From the NCBI GenBank assembly GCA_902561765.1, contig CACEQR010000001.1, forward strand, positions 1 to 64,000: a stretch of 64,000 nucleotides of DNA, read 5' to 3'. The notes below the pieces were generated by a model. It was not told the origin of the DNA and searched no databases. It saw only the letters and a program-made list of their open reading frames with translations. This document shows, piece by piece, positions 10,437-20,892 of this stretch (positions are counted from its first letter, which is position 1; each line of letters starts with the position of its first letter). Position numbers and translations under genes: made by a program. The stretch comes from an uncultured Pelagibacteraceae bacterium (lineage in GTDB: Bacteria; Pseudomonadota; Alphaproteobacteria; Pelagibacterales; Pelagibacteraceae).

Positions 10437-10547
10437 TTATTTCTTTTTTCTTTTAAAACTTCCTTTACCTTTTTTTGGTTTTACTACTCTTTTTTTATAT
10501 TTTGGAGTAAGTAAATCTTTTGCAATATAATTTTTTTTTTTAATCAA
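10437..10547 (-). CDS. Candidate ArfA-like alternative ribosome-rescue microprotein (about 36 aa, TTG start)
   Basis: Manual translation of the minus strand: LIKKKNYIAKDLLTPKYKKRVVKPKKGKGSFKRKKK*; start overlaps the stop of the upstream regulator gene; resembles the ArfA core ([23 protein letters not shown] in E. coli, recalled). Confidence 0.6.
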   Translation of the reverse strand: MIKKKNYIAKDLLTPKYKKRVVKPKKGKGSFKRKKK

Positions 10548-11103
10548 TTATATACCCAGATTTTGAACTTTTTATAAAATCATTATCTTTAAAAACATTC
10601 ATAATTTTTTTTCTCAGCCTATATATATGAGTTTCAACCGTATGAGTTTCTAACTTTGAGTTGTGACCCCAGACCTCTGTTTGTAACTTTGAAATTTTAA
10701 CTGGTTTTTTTGAATTTTTAAGAAAAAAAACAATATTTGCCTCTCTTTCTGTCAAATTTAAGAATTTATCTTCATTAAAAATTTTTCTTGAATTTAAATT
10801 TAACTTATAAGGTCCTAAATATATATCTGATTGTTGGTTATATTTTTTTTTCAAAAAATTAATATTAATATTTTCCACTAATTTTGATAATTCAATAGGA
10901 AGCTGATCAATTACTATATTATTATCTATATCTTTTATTTTTTTGTTTGAAACAACCAAAAAATTATCCATATTAAATAACTTTTGTTGGTCTAATTTAT
11001 TTTTATCTACATTTATTAATTTAAAATTCAGATAATTATCTATTTCCTTTAATATTTGGTAGAGAGTATCAAAGTCATAGATTACTAAAGTTTGATTATT
11101 CAT
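10540..11103 (-). CDS. OmpR-type winged-helix DNA-binding regulator with a degenerate receiver-like N-terminus
   Basis: LTEREANIVFFLKNS...VWGHNSKLETHTVETHIYRLRKKI C-terminal wHTH signature. Confidence 0.8.
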   Translation of the reverse strand: MNNQTLVIYDFDTLYQILKEIDNYLNFKLINVDKNKLDQQKLFNMDNFLVVSNKKIKDIDNNIVIDQLPIELSKLVENININFLKKKYNQQSDIYLGPYKLNLNSRKIFNEDKFLNLTEREANIVFFLKNSKKPVKISKLQTEVWGHNSKLETHTVETHIYRLRKKIMNVFKDNDFIKSSKSGYIID

Positions 11104-11116
11104 ATATAATTAAGAT

Positions 11117-11611
11117 ATGACAATTATTCTAAAAAATAAAGAAACTCTTAAATTCGACGATTTTTCTTTTAAATGCAGTATCGGAAAAAATGGATTAAGT
11201 AAGAAAAAAAAAGAAGGCGACAGGAGAACACCAATAGGTTTATTTTCATTGGGAGATCTTTATTATAGGAAAGATCGAAATCCTAAACCAAAAACAAAAC
11301 TAAGATGTTTGCCGATTCAGAAAGAAATGGGTTGGTGTGATGACAAAAGAAGTAAAAGATTTTACAATAAATTAATTAAAATAAATAAAAAAATAAAATA
11401 TGAAAAATTATATAGGAATGATTATAAATATGATTTTATAATACCAATTAATTATAATACTAAAAAGACTAAGTTGGGAAAAGGGAGCGCAATTTTTTTA
11501 CATTTAACTAAAAACTTTAAACCAACTTTAGGATGTGTTGCACTAAAAAAGAAAGATTTTTTGATATTACTAAAATTAATAGGTAAAAAAACTAAAATTA
11601 AATTGAATTAA
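11117..11611 (+). CDS. YkuD-type L,D-transpeptidase catalytic domain protein
   Basis: CSIGKNGLSKKKKEGDRRTPIGLF..., SAIFLHLTKNFKPTLGCVAL (HxxxxxxxxxGC active-site pattern). Confidence 0.8.
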   Translation: MTIILKNKETLKFDDFSFKCSIGKNGLSKKKKEGDRRTPIGLFSLGDLYYRKDRNPKPKTKLRCLPIQKEMGWCDDKRSKRFYNKLIKINKKIKYEKLYRNDYKYDFIIPINYNTKKTKLGKGSAIFLHLTKNFKPTLGCVALKKKDFLILLKLIGKKTKIKLN

Positions 11612-12270
11612 CTTCTTTGACCAAAAATATCAGAGCCAATTCTTAAATAAGTAGATTTATACTCTAAAGCATTTATATAATCTGAAGACATGCCCATACT
11701 CAATTCTTTCAAGTTAATTAATTCGTTAAGTTCTGTCATTTTTGAAAAAAATTTTGATGAATCTTCTCCAAAAGGGGGAATGCACATTAAACCTATAATA
11801 TTGAGTCCTAAATCTTTTGAAAATTGGTAAAAGTCTAATAAATTTTCCTTCATTATTCCTGATTTTTGAACTTCTTCGCCAAGATTTATTTGTATAAAAA
11901 TTTTAGGTTTTTTATTCTGTTTTTCTTGTTCGTCAGAAATTTTTTTAGCTAACTTTTCGTTATCGAGGGAGTGTATATAATCAAATATTTTTAATGCAAA
12001 CTTTACTTTGTTAGTCTGTAATTTTCCAATTAAATGTAAGTTGATTCTATCATTTTTTGTTTTGATATCTGTCCACTTTTCAATTGCCTCTTGAACCTTA
12101 TTTTCTCCATAGTCAAGATGACCATATTCAACCAACGGTAAGATATGGTCTATCTTAAATGTTTTTGAAACTGCTATTATTTTCGGTATTCTATTTTTAA
12201 TTTTTAATTCTATTAATTTAGAATTGATTGAACTTTGGATAGATATTAAGTTTTGGACTGTTTTATGCAT
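11608..12270 (-). CDS. YggS-family PLP homeostasis protein
   Basis: IIAVSKTF...YGENKVQEA...LHLIGKLQTNK...SMGMSSDY. Confidence 0.93.
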   Translation of the reverse strand: MHKTVQNLISIQSSINSKLIELKIKNRIPKIIAVSKTFKIDHILPLVEYGHLDYGENKVQEAIEKWTDIKTKNDRINLHLIGKLQTNKVKFALKIFDYIHSLDNEKLAKKISDEQEKQNKKPKIFIQINLGEEVQKSGIMKENLLDFYQFSKDLGLNIIGLMCIPPFGEDSSKFFSKMTELNELINLKELSMGMSSDYINALEYKSTYLRIGSDIFGQRS

Positions 12271-12792
12271 AAAAATTATTTAAAAAAATATTACTTTATA
12301 GAAAAATTTGAGAAAAGTAATATTGATGTTCAAAAAAAAAATACAGTTATTATTTATAGAAATTATAAAAAAAAATATAAAATTAAAGAAATAATTGATC
12401 TAAAAAATTTCTGCAGAAAAAAAGGGTTAAAGTTTCTAATTTCAAATAATGTAAAGTTATCTATTAAATTAGATCTTGATGGAGCTTATATACCATCATT
12501 TAATCATGATTATCTTCATCTAAGTTATTTTTTGAAAAAAAACTTTATGCTTTTGGGATCTGCACATAATTTGAAGGAATTCAGAATTAAAGAAAAACAA
12601 AATGTAAGTGAAATATTTCTATCTTCTCTATTTAAAAAAAATAATAATTATCTTGGAATAAATAAATTTAAAATAATGTCAAATTATACAAGTAATTCTA
12701 TAATAGCATTAGGTGGTATTTCTAAACAAAACATTAGATTAATTAAGTTAACTAGAGCAACAGGATTTGCTGGTATTTCATACTTTAGATAA
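12265..12792 (+). CDS. Divergent ThiE-like (thiamine phosphate synthase/TenI superfamily) protein
   Basis: FLISNNVKLSIKLDLDGAYIPS, LLGSAHNLKEF, IIALGGISKQNIRLIKLTRATGFAGISYF. Confidence 0.65.
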   Translation: MHKNYLKKYYFIEKFEKSNIDVQKKNTVIIYRNYKKKYKIKEIIDLKNFCRKKGLKFLISNNVKLSIKLDLDGAYIPSFNHDYLHLSYFLKKNFMLLGSAHNLKEFRIKEKQNVSEIFLSSLFKKNNNYLGINKFKIMSNYTSNSIIALGGISKQNIRLIKLTRATGFAGISYFR

Positions 12793-12824
12793 AAAAAAAG
12801 GCCCCTAAAAAGGGGCCCTTTTTG
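12791..12824. terminator. Bidirectional intrinsic terminator between convergent thiE-like and porin genes
   Basis: aaaaaaaaaggcccctaaaaaggggccctttttg: GC-rich hairpin flanked by an A-run and a T-run. Confidence 0.92.
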
Positions 12825-12845
12825 TATAGATTTGATTCTAATAAA

Positions 12846-13790
12846 TTAGAATGCAAATGTAAAGTTAAGCTCGTATCCAGTGTTATCTGAAGCTTCTACA
12901 CCACCCACGTTATCCATTTGAGCGTGAGTTCCAGAAATTGTCATTCCGCCAGATGTATAAGAGAAACTTATACCAGTAGCATCTTGGTCTTGTGCACTTC
13001 CTTCTTCATCAACTGTTGATTGGTTAACTGAGACCGAAAGATCATCGTTTACAGCATAAGATACACCTAATGCAGTGAAATCTTCGTCGTCAGTTCCTGT
13101 TCCATAGTCAGTTTCGTTCATTTGGTAACCAACTGAGAACGCACCTGCTGTGTAAACTACAGCAAACATTGATAAGTCAGCACTGTTTGAAGCCGCATTG
13201 TTTTCACCCATTGCAGCATATACTGATAAACCATCAATACCTGTGTATAATACACCATAGTCCATAGAACTATCTAGAGAAGATGTTCCATCAGATGGAA
13301 TGTATGATGCTTTAAGTGCTAAACCATCCATTACTGTATAGTCATACACGAATGAGTTTTGCGTGTTAGGATCGTTGTTTGCTGCACCAAATTTTGTTCC
13401 AGCAAATGTAGTTCCATGAGCTTCTTCGTTAGCTGTTGGAGTAACGTCGTCCCAAGCACCGATCGGTCCTGTAGCACCGTCACCAACGTATGTTAATGTA
13501 CCCATTCCATCAGTAGCGATAGCTATTTTGTGAGTATCGATAGCAGCACCGTCAAGCTCTACAGTGTGAGTAATGCTCATACCGTTATCCATATCACCTG
13601 ATGTTGTGAATGTAACTGAGTCAGTCATTGTCCAACCACTACCTTGGTTGTTGTTATCTTGTCCTGTGAAACCAATAGATGTTCCCATAGACACAGATAC
13701 GTCAGCAGCTTGTGCTGATGTAGCAACCAATGCAGTACCTAATGCTGTCAATCCGACTTTTTTTAGATTGTCCATATTATTACCTTTCAT
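12846..13790 (-). CDS. Outer-membrane porin
   Basis: Signal peptide MDNLKKVGLTALGTALVATSAQAADVSVSMG..., beta-strand-rich alternating sequence, aromatic C-terminus (FTFAF). Confidence 0.88.
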   Translation of the reverse strand: MKGNNMDNLKKVGLTALGTALVATSAQAADVSVSMGTSIGFTGQDNNNQGSGWTMTDSVTFTTSGDMDNGMSITHTVELDGAAIDTHKIAIATDGMGTLTYVGDGATGPIGAWDDVTPTANEEAHGTTFAGTKFGAANNDPNTQNSFVYDYTVMDGLALKASYIPSDGTSSLDSSMDYGVLYTGIDGLSVYAAMGENNAASNSADLSMFAVVYTAGAFSVGYQMNETDYGTGTDDEDFTALGVSYAVNDDLSVSVNQSTVDEEGSAQDQDATGISFSYTSGGMTISGTHAQMDNVGGVEASDNTGYELNFTFAF

Positions 13791-13995
13791 GTTATGTTTA
13801 ATATTAAACAGGTCTTATTTATCAATAATTTCTAATAATTTCGTATAATTGTTATTTTTAGATGTTTATTTTATAAAAGTGTGATATTTTTACATCACTA
13901 ATAAGTCTTATTTTACATAGTTTTTTGCAATTATTAGAAGAATTTCTTTTAATTTTTAGATTTTTTAATTTATTAGTATTTTTAAGGAATTATTA

Positions 13996-14559
13996 ATGTC
14001 TAATTTTAAAAATTTATTTGGCATATTTTTTTTAGGTCTCGCTCTAACTATACTCAATGGTTGTGCGGGTTTTAATCAAACTGATGCACGTAAGTTCCCT
14101 CCAAATCCCGAATTAAGAGTTAAAAAAAATATTGAGGAAGGAAGGGGTTTCAGATTGGACAGTGCAATAAAAGGAAATATGAAAGGTGGAGATTTCCTTT
14201 TTGCAAGTGCCAATGAACTTTGGAGAGCTTCTCTTGACACAATAGATTTCATGCCACTTTCTTCTGTAAACTATAGTGGAGGTATAATTATAACTGACTG
14301 GTATACAGACGAAGAAAACATAGATGAGTCCGTAAAAATTAGTATACGTTTTTTAACTAATGAAGTTAGAGCTGACGCTCTTGATATTAAAGTATTTTAC
14401 AAAAAATGTAATCAAGTTGCTAGTTGTAAAATATCACAAAAAACTGGATCATTAGTTGCTGAATTAAAAAAAGAGATATTAACTAAAGCAACAATTTATA
14501 AAAAAGAAAAAAAGGAAAAAAACTTTAGAGAATATAACACGGAGATTTTTAAGGACTAA
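13996..14559 (+). CDS. DUF3576-type lipoprotein
   Basis: Lipobox (LNGCAG), DARKFPPNPELRVKKNIEEGRGF; upstream of leuS. Confidence 0.75.
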   Translation: MSNFKNLFGIFFLGLALTILNGCAGFNQTDARKFPPNPELRVKKNIEEGRGFRLDSAIKGNMKGGDFLFASANELWRASLDTIDFMPLSSVNYSGGIIITDWYTDEENIDESVKISIRFLTNEVRADALDIKVFYKKCNQVASCKISQKTGSLVAELKKEILTKATIYKKEKKEKNFREYNTEIFKD

Positions 14560-14612
14560 TTTGAATAATTCCTTAGAAATTAAACTAAAAACCTAACTTA
14601 AAAAATTAAAAA

Positions 14613-17168
14613 GTGACTTCCACAGAAAGATATAACTTTAAAACTGTTGAACAAAAGTGGCAGGAAAAATGGCATAAATCAAAGGCTTTTTCATCTAAAA
14701 TAGACAAGGATAAAGAGAAATTTTATTGTCTTGAGATGTTTCCATATCCATCAGGAAAAATACACATGGGCCATGTCAGAAATTATACAATTGGAGATGT
14801 TTTATCTAGATATAAATCTTTAAAAGGTTTTAATGTTTTGCATCCAATGGGATGGGACGCGTTTGGTATGCCGGCTGAAAATGCTGCAAGAGAAAATAAT
14901 TTAGATCCAAAAGAATGGACTAATAAAAACATAGCAACCATGAAGGGACAATTACAAAGACTTGGGCTTTCGATAGATTGGGATAGAGAAATTTCAACAT
15001 GTTCAGAAGAATATTATAAACATCAACAATTATTCTTTTTAGAGCTTTACGAGAAAGGTTTAGTATACAGAAAAGAAAATTATGTAAACTGGGACCCAGT
15101 AGATCAAACAGTGCTTGCCAATGAGCAGGTAATCGATGGAAAAGGTTGGCGATCAGGAGCAACAGTTGAACGTAAAAAATTAAATCAATGGTTTTTTAAG
15201 ATTTCTAAATTTTCACAAGAACTTCTTGATGATCTAGAGAAGTTAGAAGAATGGCCAAACAAAGTTAAAATAATGCAAAAAAATTGGATAGGTAAATCTT
15301 TTGGATGTGAAATTTCTTTTCAAACAGAAGGGGATCTACCTGTTAAAAATATTAAGTGTTTCACAACAAGACCAGACACTTTATTTGGTTTTTCTTTTCT
15401 GGCCCTTTCGGTTGATCATGAAATTTCTAAATACTTTTCTGAAAGTAAAGAATTTCAAGAGTTTAAAAAAGAATGCTCTAAAACTGGAACTACCGAAGAG
15501 GCAATTGCGATAGGAGAAAAAATAGGTTTTAAAACAAATTTAATGGCAATTAACCCATTAGATCCAAGTCAAAAAGTTCCGGTTTTCTTTGCAAATTTCG
15601 TATTAATGGATTACGGATTTGGAGCTGTATTTGGATGTCCAGCGCATGATCAAAGAGACTTTGATTTTGCATCAAAATATAAACTAGAAATTAAAACTGT
15701 TGTAAGACCTCTTGAAGAAAGCGATAAATATAAAGTTCAAAATGAAGCATATACCGGGACTGGGGTGATAATAAATTCAGAGTTTCTTAATGGATTAAAG
15801 GTTCCAGGAGAGTCAATTCAAAAGACAATTGATATTTTAGAAGAAAAAAAAATTGGTAATAAGAAAATTAATTTTAGATTAAAAGATTGGGGGGTTTCAA
15901 GACAAAGATATTGGGGATGTCCAATACCGATGGCGTACGATCAAGATGGAAATATAACTCCAATCCCAAAAAAAGATTTACCAGTAAAACTTCCTGAAAA
16001 TGTAAATTTAAATTCTAAAGGTAATCCATTAGACTCTATAAATGAGTGGAGAAATATCGAGATTGATGGAAAAAAATATATTAGAGAAACTGATACACTA
16101 GATACATTTGTATGCTCATCTTGGTATTATCTGAGATTTTGTTCTCCTCAAGAAAAAAATTACGGGTACAATAAAGATGATATTGATTATTGGATGCCTG
16201 TTGATCAATACATAGGCGGAGTAGAACATGCAATTTTACATTTGCTATATTCGCGTTTTTTTATGAAAGCATTGGGATACAAAAATGTAGAATTTAAATT
16301 TAATGAACCATTTCATGGATTATTTACTCAAGGAATGGTTTGCCATGAAACATACAAAGATCAAAATAATAATTGGCTAAGTCCAGATGATGTAGAATTA
16401 ATTGGTGACAAATTCCAAAAAAAAAATGATCCTAACAATAAAGTAAAAGTCGGTCCATCTGAGTCTATGTCAAAATCAAAGAAAAATGTAATAGATCCTG
16501 AAAATATAATTAATAGTTATGGAGCAGATGCAGTTAGGTTATTTATATTATCCGATAGTCCACCTGCAAAAGATGTGCAATGGTCAGAACAAGGAATGGT
16601 TGCATCTTATAAATTTTTACAAAAGTTGTGGACACTACATGGCAAAATCAAAAAAAAGTTAGAGATAAAAGAAAAATATAATGACGAAAATAATAATTTA
16701 GAAAAGTTTACCAATCAAATGATTAGTAGAATAACTAATAATTTAGAAAATTTTAATTATAACGTGATCATAGCAAATATTTATGAAACATATAACTTTT
16801 TAAATAAAGAAATTGAAAAGAAAATGGATATTAATAATCTTAAAACAAATTATATTAAATTGTTAATATTGTTTTCTCCTGCTGTACCACATTATACTTC
16901 GGAATGTCTTGAGGAAATCAATGGTAAAAATACAATAAGTTGGCCAGAGGCTAATAAAGATCTTTTAGTAGAAGATAAAATAGATTATGTAATTCAAATA
17001 AATGGAAAAAAAAGAGCTATTTTAAATGAAAATAGAGACATTGATCAAGAAAGCCTTTTAACTAAGTTAAAAACTAATAAAGTATCTCAAAAATATTTAA
17101 AAGATAAATCTATCAATAAAATAATTTTTGTTAAGAATAGATTAATTAACCTTTTAATAAATGAATAG
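14613..17168 (+). CDS. leuS: Leucyl-tRNA synthetase
   Basis: [26 protein letters not shown]-type motif ([13 protein letters not shown]); GTG start. Confidence 0.99.
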   Translation: MTSTERYNFKTVEQKWQEKWHKSKAFSSKIDKDKEKFYCLEMFPYPSGKIHMGHVRNYTIGDVLSRYKSLKGFNVLHPMGWDAFGMPAENAARENNLDPKEWTNKNIATMKGQLQRLGLSIDWDREISTCSEEYYKHQQLFFLELYEKGLVYRKENYVNWDPVDQTVLANEQVIDGKGWRSGATVERKKLNQWFFKISKFSQELLDDLEKLEEWPNKVKIMQKNWIGKSFGCEISFQTEGDLPVKNIKCFTTRPDTLFGFSFLALSVDHEISKYFSESKEFQEFKKECSKTGTTEEAIAIGEKIGFKTNLMAINPLDPSQKVPVFFANFVLMDYGFGAVFGCPAHDQRDFDFASKYKLEIKTVVRPLEESDKYKVQNEAYTGTGVIINSEFLNGLKVPGESIQKTIDILEEKKIGNKKINFRLKDWGVSRQRYWGCPIPMAYDQDGNITPIPKKDLPVKLPENVNLNSKGNPLDSINEWRNIEIDGKKYIRETDTLDTFVCSSWYYLRFCSPQEKNYGYNKDDIDYWMPVDQYIGGVEHAILHLLYSRFFMKALGYKNVEFKFNEPFHGLFTQGMVCHETYKDQNNNWLSPDDVELIGDKFQKKNDPNNKVKVGPSESMSKSKKNVIDPENIINSYGADAVRLFILSDSPPAKDVQWSEQGMVASYKFLQKLWTLHGKIKKKLEIKEKYNDENNNLEKFTNQMISRITNNLENFNYNVIIANIYETYNFLNKEIEKKMDINNLKTNYIKLLILFSPAVPHYTSECLEEINGKNTISWPEANKDLLVEDKIDYVIQINGKKRAILNENRDIDQESLLTKLKTNKVSQKYLKDKSINKIIFVKNRLINLLINE

Positions 17169-17643
17169 ATTAATAATAAAAATAATATTTCTAATTTATA
17201 TTTCTTTCAGTCTTTCTTGCTCCTATGAGCCACTTTATTCTGGAAAAAGTTATAATTTTGGAATTGAAAAAATAAAGTTTGAGGAAAAGGGCGAAAAGGA
17301 TGCAAATAAAATAATAGAGAACAAATTTAAACTTATTCAAGAAGTAAATGATAAAAATTTTAGAAAATATACGCTTTTAATAAAAACTTCAAAAATTAAA
17401 AAAATAGTTTCAAAGGACTCCAAAGGCGATCCAGTAAAATTTGAATTAGTATTAATTGCAGATTTTGAGGTTATAGAAAATGAAAAAATATTATTAGACA
17501 AGAAAATCGAAAGAAAAAATATATACGATAATAAATCTGATAAGTTTAAACTAGAACAAACAGAAAAAATTATAATAGAAAATCTTGCTAGTAGTATTAG
17601 CGATATGATACTTTCTTCAATAATAATCCTTAATGATAATTAA
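17161..17643 (+). CDS. lptE: LPS assembly lipoprotein LptE-like
   Basis: Lipobox [10 protein letters not shown]; located between leuS and holA. Confidence 0.8.
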   Translation: MNRLIIKIIFLIYISFSLSCSYEPLYSGKSYNFGIEKIKFEEKGEKDANKIIENKFKLIQEVNDKNFRKYTLLIKTSKIKKIVSKDSKGDPVKFELVLIADFEVIENEKILLDKKIERKNIYDNKSDKFKLEQTEKIIIENLASSISDMILSSIIILNDN

Positions 17644-18610
17644 AAGTTTTGAATTAGAAAAACTCAAATCGACTGAATTAGATATACACTTAATTTATGG
17701 AAACAATGATGGTATAAAGAGAGATATTATAAATAATTATTATTTAAAAAATTTTAAAGGTGATATTTTAAAGTATGAAGAACAAGAAATTTTACAAAAT
17801 AATGAAGAAATAATATCAAGTTTATTAACTAAATCTCTTTTCGAAAATAGTAAAATAATTATAATTTCAAGAGCTACAGATAAATTACTAAATTTTGTTC
17901 AAGATATTTTAGAAAGAGAAATATTAGAAACTAAAATTATAATAAAATCACCAAATTTAGACAAAAAATCTAAACTTAGAAATCTATTTGAAAAAGATAA
18001 AAAGGTAATATGCACACCAGTTTATGAAGATGATATTAGATCTCTTAGCTCTGTACTACAAAACTTTTTAAGAGATCATAAATTGAGTATATCTCAAGAG
18101 ATGAAGAATATATTAATCGAAAGATCAAAAGGAGATAGAATTAATTTAAAAAATGAATTAATAAAATTAAAAAATTTGTCTTTAAGTAGAAACAGACTTA
18201 ATGCTGAGGATATAATTAAATTATCGAATTTAGCTGAAAATTATAGTGTATTTGAATTATCCGATAATTACTTAGCCAAAAATTCAAAAAAAGTTTCTAA
18301 TATTCTAAATGAAAACAATTTTTCATCAGAAGATTGTATTTTAATAATTAGAACAATATTAAGCAAATTGAAGAGGCTTTTAAAATTAAGAACTAAAATT
18401 GACAATAATGAAAATATAAATGAAATTATATCTAGTTTTAAACCACCAATTTTTTGGAAAGAAAAAGATATTGTTAAAAAGCAAGTTCAATCGTGGTCTA
18501 CTGAAGAAGTTAAAGAAAAGATAATTAAAATAAATGGTTTAGAAACCTTGGTTAAGAAAAATTCAGTAAATTCAATGCTTTTTGTGTCAGATTTCGTAAG
18601 CAATTACTAA
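17633..18610 (+). CDS. holA: DNA polymerase III delta subunit
   Basis: HLIYGNNDGIKRD...; context leuS-lptE-holA. Confidence 0.85.
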   Translation: MIIKSFELEKLKSTELDIHLIYGNNDGIKRDIINNYYLKNFKGDILKYEEQEILQNNEEIISSLLTKSLFENSKIIIISRATDKLLNFVQDILEREILETKIIIKSPNLDKKSKLRNLFEKDKKVICTPVYEDDIRSLSSVLQNFLRDHKLSISQEMKNILIERSKGDRINLKNELIKLKNLSLSRNRLNAEDIIKLSNLAENYSVFELSDNYLAKNSKKVSNILNENNFSSEDCILIIRTILSKLKRLLKLRTKIDNNENINEIISSFKPPIFWKEKDIVKKQVQSWSTEEVKEKIIKINGLETLVKKNSVNSMLFVSDFVSNY

Positions 18611-19458
18611 TAGTTTTGCTTAATAATTTCAACCAGTCTGTCTAATTGATCTGCAGCTTTATATTCTAAAGTAATAGTTCCTGTATTATTTTTTTTATTT
18701 TTGACAAATACCCTCATACCAATTTTATTTGATAATTCCTCCTCTAAATTTAATATATTTGGATCCTTTCTATTGGATGAACCTCTCGAGTAAGATTTCA
18801 GGACTCTTACTAAACCTTCAGTTTGTCTTACTGATAATTTTTTTGAAATAATTTTTTTTGCTAATAAAACTGCATTGTCTAATCCTACCAAAATTTTTGC
18901 GTGCCCTTGGGATAATTTTTCTTCAATTATTAATTCTATTATTTCTTGAGGAAGAGTTAAAAGTCTTAAACAATTCGATATATGCGCTCTACTTTTTCCA
19001 ATAAATTTTGATACCTTGTCTTGATCATAACTAAACTCATCGATTAATCTTTTATAACCTTCTGCTTCCTCAATTGGATTTAAATCTTTTCTTTGAACAT
19101 TTTCTACAATTGCAAATTCTAAAGTTTTAAGATTATCAGCATTTATTACGACAACGGGTACCTCATGTAATCCAGCATATTGAGCTGCTTGCCATCTTCT
19201 TTCTCCTGCTACTATCTCAAATTGATCAATATTATCAGATGATGGTCTAACAATAATAGGTTGGATTATTCCTCTTGCTCTTATTGAGTTTGTCAATTCC
19301 TCTAAACTAGTTTCATCGAATTTCTTTCTTGGTTGATATTTATTTCTAACTAATGAACTAATTGAAACATTTTTTTTATTGTCTATTTTTTCACTATCTC
19401 CTATTAAAGAAGATAGTCCTCTTCCTAAACCTTTTTTAGATTTAAAAGGATTAATCAT
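18607..19458 (-). CDS. parB: Chromosome partitioning protein ParB
   Basis: GLGRGLSSLIGD, RNKYQPRKKFDE, EIVAGERRWQAAQYAGL, HTH. Confidence 0.97.
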   Translation of the reverse strand: MINPFKSKKGLGRGLSSLIGDSEKIDNKKNVSISSLVRNKYQPRKKFDETSLEELTNSIRARGIIQPIIVRPSSDNIDQFEIVAGERRWQAAQYAGLHEVPVVVINADNLKTLEFAIVENVQRKDLNPIEEAEGYKRLIDEFSYDQDKVSKFIGKSRAHISNCLRLLTLPQEIIELIIEEKLSQGHAKILVGLDNAVLLAKKIISKKLSVRQTEGLVRVLKSYSRGSSNRKDPNILNLEEELSNKIGMRVFVKNKKNNTGTITLEYKAADQLDRLVEIIKQNY

Positions 19459-20255
19459 GCTGCGCTCTCCACTGGTTTATCTTGATTTAGAAATTCTTCT
19501 GTAAAATTAAAATAGGCTCTGCTGCCTGGGCATGTCTTATCATAAATTAAAACAGGAACACCATGAGATGGAGCCTCAGATAATCTTACATTCCTAGGGA
19601 CCGCTGTATTGTAAACTTTATCTTTAAAATAGTTTCTTGCCTCAGTTTCAACCTCACTAGATAGTTTATTTCGCTTATCATACATTGTCAGAAGTATGCC
19701 TCTTATAACTAGCGCTGGATTTAAGTTTGATTTAATCCTCTCAATAGTTTTCATCAATTGGGTAAGTCCCTCTAGAGCAAAAAATTCCGTCTGAAGAGGC
19801 ACGACTAAGGCATCAGAGGCTACTAATGCCATAATTGTAAGTAGACTTAGGGATGGCGGACAGTCTATAATGATATAATCATAAGATGGCTCAGAATTGT
19901 TTAAAATCAAGCTTAATTCGTCTTTCAATTTAAAGGCTCTCCTACTGTCACCCGCAGTCTCTACCTCCAATCCTGACAAATCAACATTTGAAGAAATTAA
20001 ATTTAAATTTTCAAAGCTCGTAGATTGAATTACCTCTGAGATTTTTTTATTTCCGTTCAGAACATTGTAGATTGTAAGATCTGAGCTGATTGTGTTGGAT
20101 AATCCTAAACCAGTTGTGGCATTTCCTTGTGGGTCAAGATCAATTACTAGAATTTTTTTTCCTTTAATAGAAAGACCAGCCGCAAGATTGATAACTGTAG
20201 TTGTCTTCCCTACTCCACCTTTCTGATTAATTACTGAAATAATTTTTCTATCCAT
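19455..20255 (-). CDS. parA: Chromosome partitioning ATPase ParA
   Basis: INQKGGVGKTTTVINLAAGL deviant Walker A, DLDPQGNATTGLG. Confidence 0.97.
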   Translation of the reverse strand: MDRKIISVINQKGGVGKTTTVINLAAGLSIKGKKILVIDLDPQGNATTGLGLSNTISSDLTIYNVLNGNKKISEVIQSTSFENLNLISSNVDLSGLEVETAGDSRRAFKLKDELSLILNNSEPSYDYIIIDCPPSLSLLTIMALVASDALVVPLQTEFFALEGLTQLMKTIERIKSNLNPALVIRGILLTMYDKRNKLSSEVETEARNYFKDKVYNTAVPRNVRLSEAPSHGVPVLIYDKTCPGSRAYFNFTEEFLNQDKPVESAA

Positions 20256-20892
20256 TTTTTTTTTTTAAATTTGAAATTTTTACTACAGTTGACTCATCAC
20301 TAGTCAAACTTTTCATTTGTTCTAAGTCAAATTTCCATTTCAATGAAACATCTTTTAAAATTTTTTTTCCACTCTTACCTAGATACATGACTATGTATTT
20401 AAAATTTTTAAAATTCTTTGTTGCTATTTCAAAAATAACAGGCAAAGGTTTAAATGCTCTACAAATAATTACATCAGTAACTAAATTTTTCTCCTCAAAA
20501 ATATTTTTTTGAAAAATTTTTGCTTCTAATTTAAATTTTTTTGTCATTTCTTTTAAAAAAATGCTCTTATGGTAGCTCTTCTCATAAAAAATTAGCTTAA
20601 AACCTGGTTTTTTTGATTTCATCAAAATACCTAAAACTATACTAGGTAACCCTGCCCCTGAGCCAAGATCAGTACATACATTAATGTCATTTTTATCAAT
20701 AAATTCAATAGTTTGTGCACTATCATATATATGTCTTGTTTTTATTGACTTTTCTGTACTTGAACTTATCAAATTTATTTTCCTGTTTGTACTCAAAATT
20801 GATTGAGAATAGTCATCTAACTCACTCAATGTTTCACGTGAAACATTTTGGAGGTAAATTTTATCTGTTTTTATAATTTTAGAATCAATCAA
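20248..20892 (-). CDS. rsmG: 16S rRNA (guanine-N7)-methyltransferase RsmG
   Basis: [28 protein letters not shown]; parA/mnmG context. Confidence 0.95.
   Translation of the reverse strand: MIDSKIIKTDKIYLQNVSRETLSELDDYSQSILSTNRKINLISSSTEKSIKTRHIYDSAQTIEFIDKNDINVCTDLGSGAGLPSIVLGILMKSKKPGFKLIFYEKSYHKSIFLKEMTKKFKLEAKIFQKNIFEEKNLVTDVIICRAFKPLPVIFEIATKNFKNFKYIVMYLGKSGKKILKDVSLKWKFDLEQMKSLTSDESTVVKISNLKKKNG
20830..20845. promoter_or_regulatory. parS: parS centromere site (perfect 16-mer)
   Basis: TGTTTCACGTGAAACA, identical to the canonical bacterial parS consensus, inside the 5' end of rsmG. Confidence 0.95.
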
